From contig CAYNDV010000090.1 in NCBI GenBank assembly GCA_964396055.1, positions 1-18,322 of the forward strand: 18,322 nucleotides of DNA, written 5' to 3'. This document shows positions 4,858-11,696 of the stretch, piece after piece. Within the stretch, counting starts at the first letter, position 1. The number at the start of each line of letters is the position of its first letter. Source of the DNA: CAYJPV01 sp964396055. Its GTDB lineage: Bacteria > Acidobacteriota > Vicinamibacteria > Vicinamibacterales > JAKQTR01. The position numbers were made by a program, and so were the translations under genes. Under the pieces are notes generated by a model. That model was not told the origin of the DNA, did no database searches, and saw nothing but the letters and a program-made list of their open reading frames with translations.

Positions 4858-7050
4858 ATGCGGGTGAGAGGCTGGACATTCGTGGTGGTGGCGCTGGCCG
4901 TGGTGGTGGCCGCGGGCGGCGGCGCCCGCCCCGCGTCCGCGCAGACCCGCGCGGCGGCCGCCGTGGCCCAGCCGCTCATGACCTTCGACGAGAAGATGGC
5001 CTGGATCCTCGCCCTCGAGGATCGCCGCATCCTGAAGGATACCGCGCCCCTTGTGGAGCCAGCCCAGCCGCCGGTTGCGCAACCGGTCCAGCAGGGCCGG
5101 GGAAAGCGCCCAGCCGTGACGCCGCCGCCTCCGCCCGCGCCGGACCTGCTCCGGCTGCTCGGGGACGTGGAGCCGCGGATCCGCCGGCGGGCCGCGCTGG
5201 CCGTGGGACGTGTGGGCCTGGCCGCCGGCGTGACGCCGCTGGCGACCCTGCTCACCAGGGAGACCGACGTCGAGGTGCGGCAGATGGCGGCCTTCGCGAT
5301 GGGCCTCATCGGCAGCCGTACAGCTGTCCCGCACCTCCGGGCCGCGCTGGGCGACGCGTCGCCCGTCGTGCAGGGCCGGGCGGCCGAAGCGCTGGGCCTC
5401 ATCGGCGACACGGAATCGGCGCCGCTCATTGCGCGCATGGCCGCCGCCTCCGCGGCGGACCCGCGCCTGGCGGCCCTTGGCGCGGCCGACACCATCACCG
5501 CGCAGCCGCCGGAACTGGATGCGTACCGCCTGGCCATCTACGCGTTGACGCGGCTGAAGGCGTGGGACGCCCTGCTGCCCCTCGTGACGAAGGCTGACGG
5601 CGCGCCGGTGTCGGCCTGGTGGCCCGTGGCGTACGCGCTCGGGCGCACCGAGGACCCGCGCGCCGTGCCGGCGCTCGTGGCCCTGGCGAAGCTGCCGGCC
5701 GGCGGCTACAGCCGCGCGTTCGCCGCCCGCGGCCTCGCCGCGCTGAAGCGTGTCGAGGCCGCGCCGGTCCTGGCCGCGATGGCCGAGAGCTGGCGGGCCG
5801 ATCCGCAGGCCGGCGTGTCGGCGGTACGCGCCCTGGGCCAGCTCGGCGTCGCCGACGCGGCGCCCGTCCTGCGCAAGCTGGCCGCGGCGAAGGACGCCGA
5901 CCCGAACCTCCGCCTGGAGGCCGTCACCGCCCTGGGCACCCTGCGCGACACGGGCTCGTTCAACCTCATGCTGGACCTGCTGGCCGACGCGTGGCCGGCC
6001 ATGCGCGCGGCCGCCCTGCGCGGCGTGCAGGCGATCGACCCCGACAACTTTCTGACCGTGCTGTCGGGCCTGGACGTCGATCCGCACGTGAGCGTCCGCT
6101 CGGCGCTGGCGTCGATCCTCACGAAGGCGGATCCGGAGGCCGCCGTGGCCCGCCTCACGCTGATGCTGGCCGACAAGGACGCGCGGGTGATTCCCGCCGT
6201 CGTCGGGGCCCTCGCGGAGTTGAAGGCCCCCGATCTCGGGCCGACGCTGCTGAAGCTGCTGGGCCACACCGACGTGATGGTGCGCGCAGCGGCGGCGTCG
6301 GCGCTGGGAGCGCTGAAGGTACCCGGCGCCGAGGGGGCGCTCGTGAAGGCCTACCGCGACGCCGCGAAGGACGGCCCGTACAACGCGCGGGCGGCGGCGC
6401 TCGGCGCGTTGCGGCAGTACGGCCCGGCGGTGGCCATGCCCACGCTGCGCGAGGCGCTGGCCGACAAGGACTGGGCCGTGCGCGTGCGGGCCGCGGCGCT
6501 CCTGCGCGAACTCGATCCCGCCGCCGACGTGGCCGCAGCCATGCGCCCGGCGCCGGGCAAGCCCGGCATCGAGTACACGCGGGCGCCGCTCGTGAATCCG
6601 CAGGTCTCGCCGCACGTGTTTTTCGAGACCGACAAGGGCACGATCGAGATCGAGCTGTACGTGCTGGACGCGCCGCAGGCCTGCGACAGCTTCCTGCGCC
6701 TGGCCCGCGAGGGGTTCTTCACCGGCGTGGCCATCCACCGCGTCGTGCCCAACTTCGTCGTCCAGGACGGCGACCCGCGGGGCGACGGCGAAGGCGGCCC
6801 CGGCTACACCCTGCGCGACGAGATCAACCAGCAGCCGTACCTGCGCGGCACCGTCGGGATGGCGCTCGAATGGGCCGACACCGGCGGCAGCCAGTGGTTC
6901 GTCACGCACTCGCCGCAGCCCCATCTCGACGGCCGGTACACCGCCTTCGGCCGCGTGGTCGAGGGGATGGACGTCGTGGACAAGCTGCAGCAGTGGGACG
7001 TCATCCGCCGCGTCCGCACATGGGACGGCGTGGCGATGAATACGCGCTAG
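4858..7050 (+). CDS. Exported HEAT-repeat protein with C-terminal cyclophilin-type PPIase domain
   Basis: The 730-aa product has a signal peptide (hydrophobic 8-19, cleavage after ASA at 26-28), a Pro-rich linker (about 62-92), a long alpha-solenoid of HEAT/PBS-lyase-like repeats (about 95-560) and a cyclophilin peptidyl-prolyl isomerase domain (about 583-728). The cyclophilin part keeps the catalytic arginine and its frame (HRVVPNFVVQ, Arg628, Phe633, Gln636) and GGSQWF (676-681). The human CypA Trp121 and His126 positions are His and Tyr, as is common in bacterial members. It probably folds or scaffolds proteins in the periplasm. The ATG at 4858 has GAGG at 4849-4852; a GTG at 4852 is the alternative. 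It lies 59 bp after menC, across the twin palindromes, and 75 bp before the AlkC-like gene. Confidence 0.88.
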   Translation: MRVRGWTFVVVALAVVVAAGGGARPASAQTRAAAAVAQPLMTFDEKMAWILALEDRRILKDTAPLVEPAQPPVAQPVQQGRGKRPAVTPPPPPAPDLLRLLGDVEPRIRRRAALAVGRVGLAAGVTPLATLLTRETDVEVRQMAAFAMGLIGSRTAVPHLRAALGDASPVVQGRAAEALGLIGDTESAPLIARMAAASAADPRLAALGAADTITAQPPELDAYRLAIYALTRLKAWDALLPLVTKADGAPVSAWWPVAYALGRTEDPRAVPALVALAKLPAGGYSRAFAARGLAALKRVEAAPVLAAMAESWRADPQAGVSAVRALGQLGVADAAPVLRKLAAAKDADPNLRLEAVTALGTLRDTGSFNLMLDLLADAWPAMRAAALRGVQAIDPDNFLTVLSGLDVDPHVSVRSALASILTKADPEAAVARLTLMLADKDARVIPAVVGALAELKAPDLGPTLLKLLGHTDVMVRAAAASALGALKVPGAEGALVKAYRDAAKDGPYNARAAALGALRQYGPAVAMPTLREALADKDWAVRVRAAALLRELDPAADVAAAMRPAPGKPGIEYTRAPLVNPQVSPHVFFETDKGTIEIELYVLDAPQACDSFLRLAREGFFTGVAIHRVVPNFVVQDGDPRGDGEGGPGYTLRDEINQQPYLRGTVGMALEWADTGGSQWFVTHSPQPHLDGRYTAFGRVVEGMDVVDKLQQWDVIRRVRTWDGVAMNTR

Positions 7051-7053
7051 TTC

Positions 7054-7113
7054 CGAGTGTTCGTGGCGTCCGGCTTCAGCCGAGTGTTCGTGGCGTCCGG
7101 CTTCAGCCGGACG
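7054..7113. repeat. Tandem REP-like element, two 27-bp copies
   Basis: Positions 7054-7080 and 7081-7107 are an exact 27-bp head-to-tail duplication. The second copy is completed to the full hairpin CGTCCGGCTTCAGCCGGACG at 7094-7113. The array starts 3 bp after the HEAT-cyclophilin stop codon. It stays open in the frame of the next gene, so an upstream start could be mis-called inside the repeat, giving the artefactual peptide FVASGFSR twice. Confidence 0.9.
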
Positions 7114-7125
7114 TTCGGGGGTGTC

Positions 7126-8256
7126 GTGGCGCAGCCGTTCAAGGACAGGTTCTTCCAGCGTCCGTTCTTCGAGCGCCTGGCCGACGAAATCGCGGCGGTG
7201 TATCCCGCCTTCGACCGCGCCCGCTTCTTCGCGCGGGTGTATGACGGCGAGTGGGACGGCCTCGAACTGAAGGGGCGGATGCGGCACGCGTCCGAGGCGC
7301 TGGGCACCGTGCTGCCCGCCGACTTCCGCACGGCCGTGGCGATCCTCCTGCGGGTCGAGCGCCACTTCGACGGCTTCGATCACCTGCTGTTCGCCGACTT
7401 CGTCGAGCGTTTCGGCGTCGACGATTTCGACACCGCTGTGCGGGCCCTCGAGGTCTTCACGCGGACCTCGGCCGAGTTCGCGATCCGGCCGTTCCTGCGC
7501 CGGTATCCGGACCGGGCGTTCCCGCAGATGCGTGCGTGGGCCGCGCATGAGAGCGAGCACGTGCGGCGGCTGTCGAGCGAGGGCTGCCGGCCGCGGCTGC
7601 CGTGGGGCACCGCGCTGGAGGAACTCAAGCGCGACCCGGCGCCGCTCCTTCCGATCCTCGAGGCGCTCAAGGACGACCCGTCCGAGTACGTCCGGCGCAG
7701 CGTTGCGAACAACCTGGGCGACATCGCGAAGGACCACCCCGCCGTGGCGCTCGACCTCGGTGCGCGCTGGATCGCGGAGGACGCGGCGCGGCTGCCGATG
7801 GTGAAACACGGCCTGCGCGACCTGCTCAAGAAGGGCAACCGGCGGGCGCTGCGGCTGTTCGGCGTGGGGGAAACGGCGAAGGTGGCGCTCGAGACGCTGG
7901 CGGTCGCGCCGCAGCGCGTGCCGCTGGGCGGCGCCGCCACGCTGCGTGTGGCCCTGCGCTCGACCACGAAGAAGGCCCAGCGCCTGCGGCTCGAGTACGC
8001 GATGACCTACGCGCGGCCCAACGGCCGCACGGGCCGCAAGGTGTTCAAAATCGCGGACGTGACCCTGGCTGCCGGGGCCCGCCTCGACCTGACGCGGAAA
8101 CTGAGCTTCGCCGACCGCTCCATACGGACCCACTACGCTGGGCCCCACGTACTGTCGCTCATCGTCAACGGCGACGCGCTCGGGGAGGCGGCGTGCCGCC
8201 TGGTTCCCGCCAAACCGGCCGCCGGCCGCCGCATGCGGCCGGCCGCGCGTCGATAG
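7126..8256 (+). CDS. AlkC-like DNA alkylation repair glycosylase
   Basis: The 376-aa protein matches the HEAT-like-repeat DNA glycosylases. Residues 1-245 form the helical solenoid, with the signature RRLSSEGCRPRLPW (about 148-161). Residues about 248-365 look like an immunoglobulin-like beta domain, which is the layout of the AlkC-alpha group. AlkC removes small cationic lesions, mainly 3-methyladenine, without flipping the base. The assignment rests on the signature and the domain order; AlkD lacks the Ig-like part. The GTG at 7126 (VAQPFKDRFF) is preferred because codons before it are encoded by the REP repeat. A G-run at 7117-7121 is a weak ribosome binding site. The next gene starts 16 bp after the stop and is probably co-transcribed. 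Confidence 0.82.
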   Translation: MAQPFKDRFFQRPFFERLADEIAAVYPAFDRARFFARVYDGEWDGLELKGRMRHASEALGTVLPADFRTAVAILLRVERHFDGFDHLLFADFVERFGVDDFDTAVRALEVFTRTSAEFAIRPFLRRYPDRAFPQMRAWAAHESEHVRRLSSEGCRPRLPWGTALEELKRDPAPLLPILEALKDDPSEYVRRSVANNLGDIAKDHPAVALDLGARWIAEDAARLPMVKHGLRDLLKKGNRRALRLFGVGETAKVALETLAVAPQRVPLGGAATLRVALRSTTKKAQRLRLEYAMTYARPNGRTGRKVFKIADVTLAAGARLDLTRKLSFADRSIRTHYAGPHVLSLIVNGDALGEAACRLVPAKPAAGRRMRPAARR

Positions 8257-8272
8257 GTCTGGAGGTCAGCCC

Positions 8273-9415
8273 ATGCGTGTCCTTCCAGCGGCTGCGGTCG
8301 CAGCCTTGTGCGTCACTGCCGGTGCCGCGGCCCCGCCCACGCCCCCGGCGTGGATCTCCCAGGCCAGCGCCACCACCGAGCGCCTGCGTGGCGTGAGCGC
8401 GGTCAACGGGAACGTGGCGTGGGCCAGCGGCAACAAGGGCACGGTGGTGCGCACCATCGACGGCGGTGTCACGTGGACGCTGGCGTCGCCTCCCGGCACG
8501 GCGGACCTCGACTTCCGCGACGTCGAGGCCTTCGACGCCGACACCGCCTACGTCCTGGCCATCGGCCCGGGCGACAAGTCGCGCGTCTACAAGACCGGCG
8601 ATGGCGGCCGCTCGTGGACGCTGCAGTTCACCAACCCCGATCCGAAGGCGTTCTACGACGCGATCGCGTTCTGGGACGCGAACACGGGCCTCGCCGTGGG
8701 CGATCCCGTGGATGGCCGCCACTCGGTGGTGCGCACCCTCGACGGGGGACGGACGTGGACGCCCGTTCCGGCCACCGGCATGCCGCCCGCCCTCGAGGGC
8801 GACGGCGCCTTTGCCGCCAGCGGCACGTGCCTGGTGGCCGCCGGCAGCGCGCACGCCTGGTTCGGCAGCGGTGGTGGGCCCCGCGCCCGCGTGTACCGGT
8901 CGGCCGACCGCGGCCTCACCTGGCAGGTGGCGGACACGCCGATTGCGGCCGGCGTGGCCTCCGCCGGCATCTTCTCCCTGGCGTTCGCCGACGCCGCGCA
9001 CGGTATCGTCGTGGGCGGCGACTACCGCCGTGAGCGCGATGCCGGCGATAACCTGGCCCGCACGACCGACGGCGGTGCCACCTGGTCGTTCATCGGCGCC
9101 ACGCGCCTGCGTGCGTTCCGTTCTGCCGTGGTGGTCGTGCCCGGATCGAGCGGCCGTGTCCTGCTGGCGGCGGGGCCGTCCGGCACGGACCGGTCGGACG
9201 ATGGCGGCGTGACGTGGGTGGCGACGGGCGACGAGGGGTACCACGCGTTGAGCGTCGCACGTGACGGCGCCGCCTGGGCCGTGGGCGAAGGCGGGCGCAT
9301 CGCGGTGCGTGGGGGCGTGGGGCGGGGGACGTGGGGCATGGGGAAGAAGACAGGAGACAGAAGACAGAAGACAGAAGGAAGAAGGGATCACGCTGTCACG
9401 CCCAACGGCCGATAG
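8273..9415 (+). CDS. Exported Ycf48-like Asp-box beta-propeller protein
   Basis: The 380-aa product has a signal peptide (MRVLPAAAVAALCVTAGAAA) and at least six Asp boxes of the form RTxDGGxTW, at about residues 60, 107, 154, 209, 264 and 307. This is the seven-bladed Ycf48/Hcf136-type propeller. In non-photosynthetic bacteria such proteins are exported with no defined partner, so only the fold can be stated. GGAGGT at 8261-8266 is a good ribosome binding site, 6 nt before the ATG. From about residue 347 (nt 9312) the reading frame enters heptamer repeats and then octamers. The last 34 residues (Gly/Lys/Arg-rich, ending TPNGR) are repeat-derived, and the stop TAG is supplied by the octamer array. 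Confidence 0.85.
   Translation: MRVLPAAAVAALCVTAGAAAPPTPPAWISQASATTERLRGVSAVNGNVAWASGNKGTVVRTIDGGVTWTLASPPGTADLDFRDVEAFDADTAYVLAIGPGDKSRVYKTGDGGRSWTLQFTNPDPKAFYDAIAFWDANTGLAVGDPVDGRHSVVRTLDGGRTWTPVPATGMPPALEGDGAFAASGTCLVAAGSAHAWFGSGGGPRARVYRSADRGLTWQVADTPIAAGVASAGIFSLAFADAAHGIVVGGDYRRERDAGDNLARTTDGGATWSFIGATRLRAFRSAVVVVPGSSGRVLLAAGPSGTDRSDDGGVTWVATGDEGYHALSVARDGAAWAVGEGGRIAVRGGVGRGTWGMGKKTGDRRQKTEGRRDHAVTPNGR
9312..9388. repeat. Heptamer array, G-rich changing to purine-rich
   Basis: Eleven in-register heptamers: GGGGCGT, GGGGCGG, GGGACGT, GGGGCAT, GGGGAAG, AAGACAG, GAGACAG, AAGACAG, AAGACAG, AAGGAAG, AAGGGAT. As at 157-254 the unit family changes while the 7-bp register is kept, with GGGGAAG acting as the transitional unit. 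It is translated as the tail of the Ycf48-like protein and passes directly into the octamer region. Confidence 0.85.
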
Positions 9416-9507
9416 CCGAACGGCCTGCCCCGCCCAACGGCCGACCGGCCGATAGCCGAACGGCCTGCCCCGCCCAACGGCCGACCGGCCGATAGCCTAA
9501 CGGCCTT
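9404..9507. repeat. Octamer array with 40-bp higher-order repeat
   Basis: Thirteen consecutive octamers fill 9404-9507. Five of them (AACGGCCG, ACCGGCCG, ATAGCCGA, ACGGCCTG, CCCCGCCC) make a 40-bp unit that starts at 9436 and again at 9476. The first copy (9404) lacks exactly one octamer, ACCGGCCG. The array lies between two convergent genes and supplies both stop codons: GGC CGA TAG for the plus-strand Ycf48-like gene (9415) and, on the minus strand, GGC CGT TAG for the GNAT gene (9497). Confidence 0.9.
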
Positions 9508-10333
9508 CTTTGACATGCAGCGCCCGGGCATAGAGCAGGGCGAAGCCGCGCCGCTGGGCGTTCTGCATCGACTTCGACCCGGGGGCCGTGGTGACGACGG
9601 CGAGGTCGCAGCCGCGGGCGCGGGCGTCGCGCAGGCGCGCCTCCAGGAGCGCGCTCTGCACGCCCCGGCGCCGGAAGGCGGGCAGCGTGGCCGCGCCGCA
9701 GAGTTGCGCCACGCCCTCGTGCTCGCGCAAGCCCCCGCCGCCGGCCACGACGCCGTCGACGAGCGCCGCGTAGAGCCGGAAGCCCGGCGCCCCGGCGAAC
9801 TCCATGAACACCCGCTCGATCACCTCGCGCGGGAACTCCTGCCCCGCCGCCTGCGCCGGCACGTCGTCCGGATGCTGGAATCCGGTGGCGACGACGTCGA
9901 TCCACGCGGCCGCCTGCGAGGGAGGCCATTCGGCAATCGTCACGCTGCCAGGCGCCGGGCGGGACCCCAGTTGCGCAAGGTCGAGGCCCAGGACGTTCTC
10001 GAACCCGGCCACGGCGTAGCCCCGCGGGCCAAAGGCCGCGTGCCAGGCCGGGTCGGCGAGCGTGGAGACCTCGGCCTGCACCGGCGAGCCGACGGCCGCG
10101 AACCGCGCCTCGACCCGGGCCAGGGGGTCCAAGTCGGGCGGGCCCGAGAAGCCCGCGCCGATGAGCTTGTTGACGGGCGATCCCGCACCGGCGAATACGG
10201 CCACGCCGCCGGCCACGGGCTCGACGAAGGCGCCGGGCACGCGGCCGCCCGCCACGGCCATCATCCCGATGTCACGGGAGAGCGACGCCTCGGCGCATTC
10301 GATCCGGGCGGCCAGCGCGGCGTCGGCGAACAC
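9497..10333 (-). CDS. GNAT-family N-acetyltransferase
   Basis: The 278-aa protein has an N-terminal region (1-125) beginning FADAALAARIECAEA, seen in a group of larger GNAT proteins. Its C-terminal GNAT fold (about 130-275) contains the acetyl-CoA pyrophosphate loop in RRRGVQSALL (221-230), preceded by the strand VAQLCGAATLPAF. The substrate is unknown. The GTG start at 10333 follows directly on the TAG stop of the hemerythrin gene, in the same frame with no gap, so translation is probably coupled. AAGGGCC about 8-14 nt before the GTG may help initiation. The last residues (EGR) and the stop come from the octamer array. Confidence 0.82.
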   Translation of the reverse strand: MFADAALAARIECAEASLSRDIGMMAVAGGRVPGAFVEPVAGGVAVFAGAGSPVNKLIGAGFSGPPDLDPLARVEARFAAVGSPVQAEVSTLADPAWHAAFGPRGYAVAGFENVLGLDLAQLGSRPAPGSVTIAEWPPSQAAAWIDVVATGFQHPDDVPAQAAGQEFPREVIERVFMEFAGAPGFRLYAALVDGVVAGGGGLREHEGVAQLCGAATLPAFRRRGVQSALLEARLRDARARGCDLAVVTTAPGSKSMQNAQRRGFALLYARALHVKEGR

Positions 10334-10720
10334 CTACGCGAGGCCCTTGCCGCGCGCGAACGACGCGGTGACCAGATCCATCGTGTTGCGGTGCTGCATG
10401 AACCAGGCGGGCAGCTGTTCGGCGACGTACTGGCGCGCGAAGGTGGCGTCGCCGGCCTCCAGCCGGTCGGCCACGCGCTCCATCTCGGACAACACGCGCT
10501 GGTGCTCGGCCCGGTGCACGGCGGTCGCGAAGAACCCCGTGCTCTCCATGATCGCTTCCTCGCGGGCGAAATGGGCCCGGGTGTGCTCCACGAGTTCGGC
10601 GAAATGCGTCGGGAACTCCGCGTCTGCCGCGGCCACGGCGGCATTGATCTCGGCCACGAAGACCTCGTGATCCGTGTCGATGGCCTCCACACCGACTTTC
10701 ATCGCATCTGACCAGTCCAC
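10334..10720 (-). CDS. Bacteriohemerythrin
   Basis: This is a 128-aa single-domain hemerythrin with a non-haem di-iron centre that binds O2. All seven iron ligands are present: His18 (IDTDH), His50 and Glu54 (HFAREE), His69 and His73 (HRAEH), His110 and Asp115 (QHRNTMD). The GTG at 10720 (VDWSDAMKVG) is chosen because AGGAGG lies 9 nt upstream and because the W-x-D...VGVxxID beginning is typical of the family; a longer reading from 10807 would add low-complexity residues. Roles in the family include O2 storage or delivery, O2 sensing and protection from oxidative or nitrosative stress. The gene sits between a winged-helix regulator (89 bp upstream) and the GNAT gene (no gap). Confidence 0.92.
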   Translation of the reverse strand: MDWSDAMKVGVEAIDTDHEVFVAEINAAVAAADAEFPTHFAELVEHTRAHFAREEAIMESTGFFATAVHRAEHQRVLSEMERVADRLEAGDATFARQYVAEQLPAWFMQHRNTMDLVTASFARGKGLA

Positions 10721-10809
10721 GTCCCACGTCCTCCTGCCGGGCGAGCCCCCGGGCCGGCCTTCCGCCGCCCGGGCTGGCCCGCAGCGTCCAGTTTTCGAGA
10801 ATAACACGC

Positions 10810-11412
10810 CTACTCGAACACCTCGATGACGCCGAACTCCGCCAGGCGGTCGATGATGTCGGTCACCTCGCCGATGTGCGCCTCGTCTACGTTGCCGTCC
10901 TCGATGAGGCCCGCGATCGGGCGGGGGTCGTCACTGGGGAAGGGCAGGTGGAAGAGCGCCGCCCCCTGGGCGCGCGTCAGGTTGATGCGGCGCTCGGTCC
11001 GGTCGCGGCCGCTGCCGGTCCAGATGACCACGGTGCTCACGGCGTTGCGGCCGCGGGCGGCGACGAAGCGCGACCCGGCGGCGCGGCGCTCGCGCACGCG
11101 CCGGGCCAGGGCGGCCCGGCCGGTCCTGGCCTGCGCCATGCCGGCGAAGTCGAGTTCGAGGGAGATCCGGTCCACCTTGAGGACGTACCGGAAGTAGGGC
11201 CGCGTCTTGTCGTTGGCCTCGTGTTTGGCGACGATGCCGAGGGTGGCGAGCGTCTCGAGAAACCCCTGGGTGGTCTGGATGTGGAGGTTGAGCCTGGAGG
11301 CCGCCTCGGAAGCCGAGAGGCTGCGATAGGTGGCGAGCAGCCTGAAGATTTCCCTGGCGTAGGGCTTGGCGAGGCACCCACCGAGGATGGCCGCCTGTTC
11401 GAAGTCACTCAC
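10810..11412 (-). CDS. Winged-helix transcriptional regulator
   Basis: The 200-aa protein has an N-terminal winged helix (about residues 8-90): a helix with AKPYAREIFRLLATY, the turn-and-recognition part SASEAASRLNLHIQTTQGFLETL, and a wing that ends in RPYFRYVLK. The arrangement resembles ArsR/TrmB-like repressors but I cannot name the family. The C-terminal half is unassigned, with a basic stretch (about 95-125). The only cysteine is Cys13, just before the first DNA-binding-domain helix. The GTG at 11412 has AGGAGA at 11425-11420 with a 7-nt spacer. The gene is divergent from the OsmC gene and lies upstream of hemerythrin, suggesting control of either or both. Confidence 0.7.
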   Translation of the reverse strand: MSDFEQAAILGGCLAKPYAREIFRLLATYRSLSASEAASRLNLHIQTTQGFLETLATLGIVAKHEANDKTRPYFRYVLKVDRISLELDFAGMAQARTGRAALARRVRERRAAGSRFVAARGRNAVSTVVIWTGSGRDRTERRINLTRAQGAALFHLPFPSDDPRPIAGLIEDGNVDEAHIGEVTDIIDRLAEFGVIEVFE

Positions 11413-11469
11413 GGCGAGGTCTCCTGTCACGTAGGAACACGCGGGCGCAGCCCCATCGTCTAGAATGTG

Positions 11470-11497
11470 ATTGTATCAGCCGTTAAAGATAGTTCAA
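11470..11497 (-). promoter_or_regulatory. Sigma70-like promoter for the regulator-hemerythrin-GNAT genes
   Basis: On the minus strand TTGAAC (11497-11492) and TACAAT (11475-11470) are separated by 16 bp. They lie in a marked AT-rich island (about 11461-11530) within otherwise GC-rich DNA. Transcription would start near 11463, about 50 nt before the GTG at 11412. Confidence 0.6.
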
Positions 11498-11503
11498 TAA
11501 AAA

Positions 11504-11509
11504 TATACT
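11504..11509 (+). promoter_or_regulatory. Possible -10 box for the OsmC gene
   Basis: TATACT lies in the same AT-rich island but on the plus strand, overlapping the upstream part of the minus-strand promoter. No good -35 is seen at 17 bp; TTAAAG lies at 15 bp (11483-11488). If used, it would give an OsmC leader of about 180 nt. Confidence 0.35.
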
Positions 11510-11548
11510 TCATCAATCTGATGTGTTGTTGCGGCCCGGATTTTGGGC

Positions 11549-11569
11549 GTTCGCCGATTCACGGCGAAC
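11549..11569. promoter_or_regulatory. Inverted repeat in the OsmC upstream region
   Basis: GTTCGCCG (11549-11556) and CGGCGAAC (11562-11569) are perfect 8-bp arms around ATTCA. The element could be an operator for the divergent winged-helix protein or a hairpin in a long OsmC leader; the sequence does not distinguish these. Confidence 0.4.
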
Positions 11570-11696
11570 CCCGTACCGGCGACCATCATGGATGACCACT
11601 CGACCGGACCGTCACCTTTCCCGTCCTCCATGAGTCCTTGTAGGTAACGTGGCCGGCGGTGCGGTTCGGCCGGCTCGAAACGACGAGGTTGAACAC

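Noticed and set aside
7054..7107. Two direct 27-bp repeats as a mini CRISPR array
   Set aside because: The copies are head to tail with no spacer, no cas gene is present and the same element occurs alone at 3485. It fits a REP-like duplication.
7057..7125. Upstream start for the AlkC-like protein within the repeat
   Set aside because: The added residues (FVASGFSR twice) are encoded by the REP duplication and are not part of the family; the GTG at 7126 gives a sensible N-terminus.
4654..8148. Minus-strand open frame of 1164 codons
   Set aside because: It is antisense to menC, the HEAT-cyclophilin gene and most of the AlkC-like gene, has Arg/Gly/His-rich composition typical of a GC-rich shadow frame and shows no domain. 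The plus-strand products have clear motifs.
11588..11647. 19-codon open frame upstream of osmC as a leader peptide
   Set aside because: It has no ribosome binding site, no run of regulatory codons and no overlap with a terminator-antiterminator structure.
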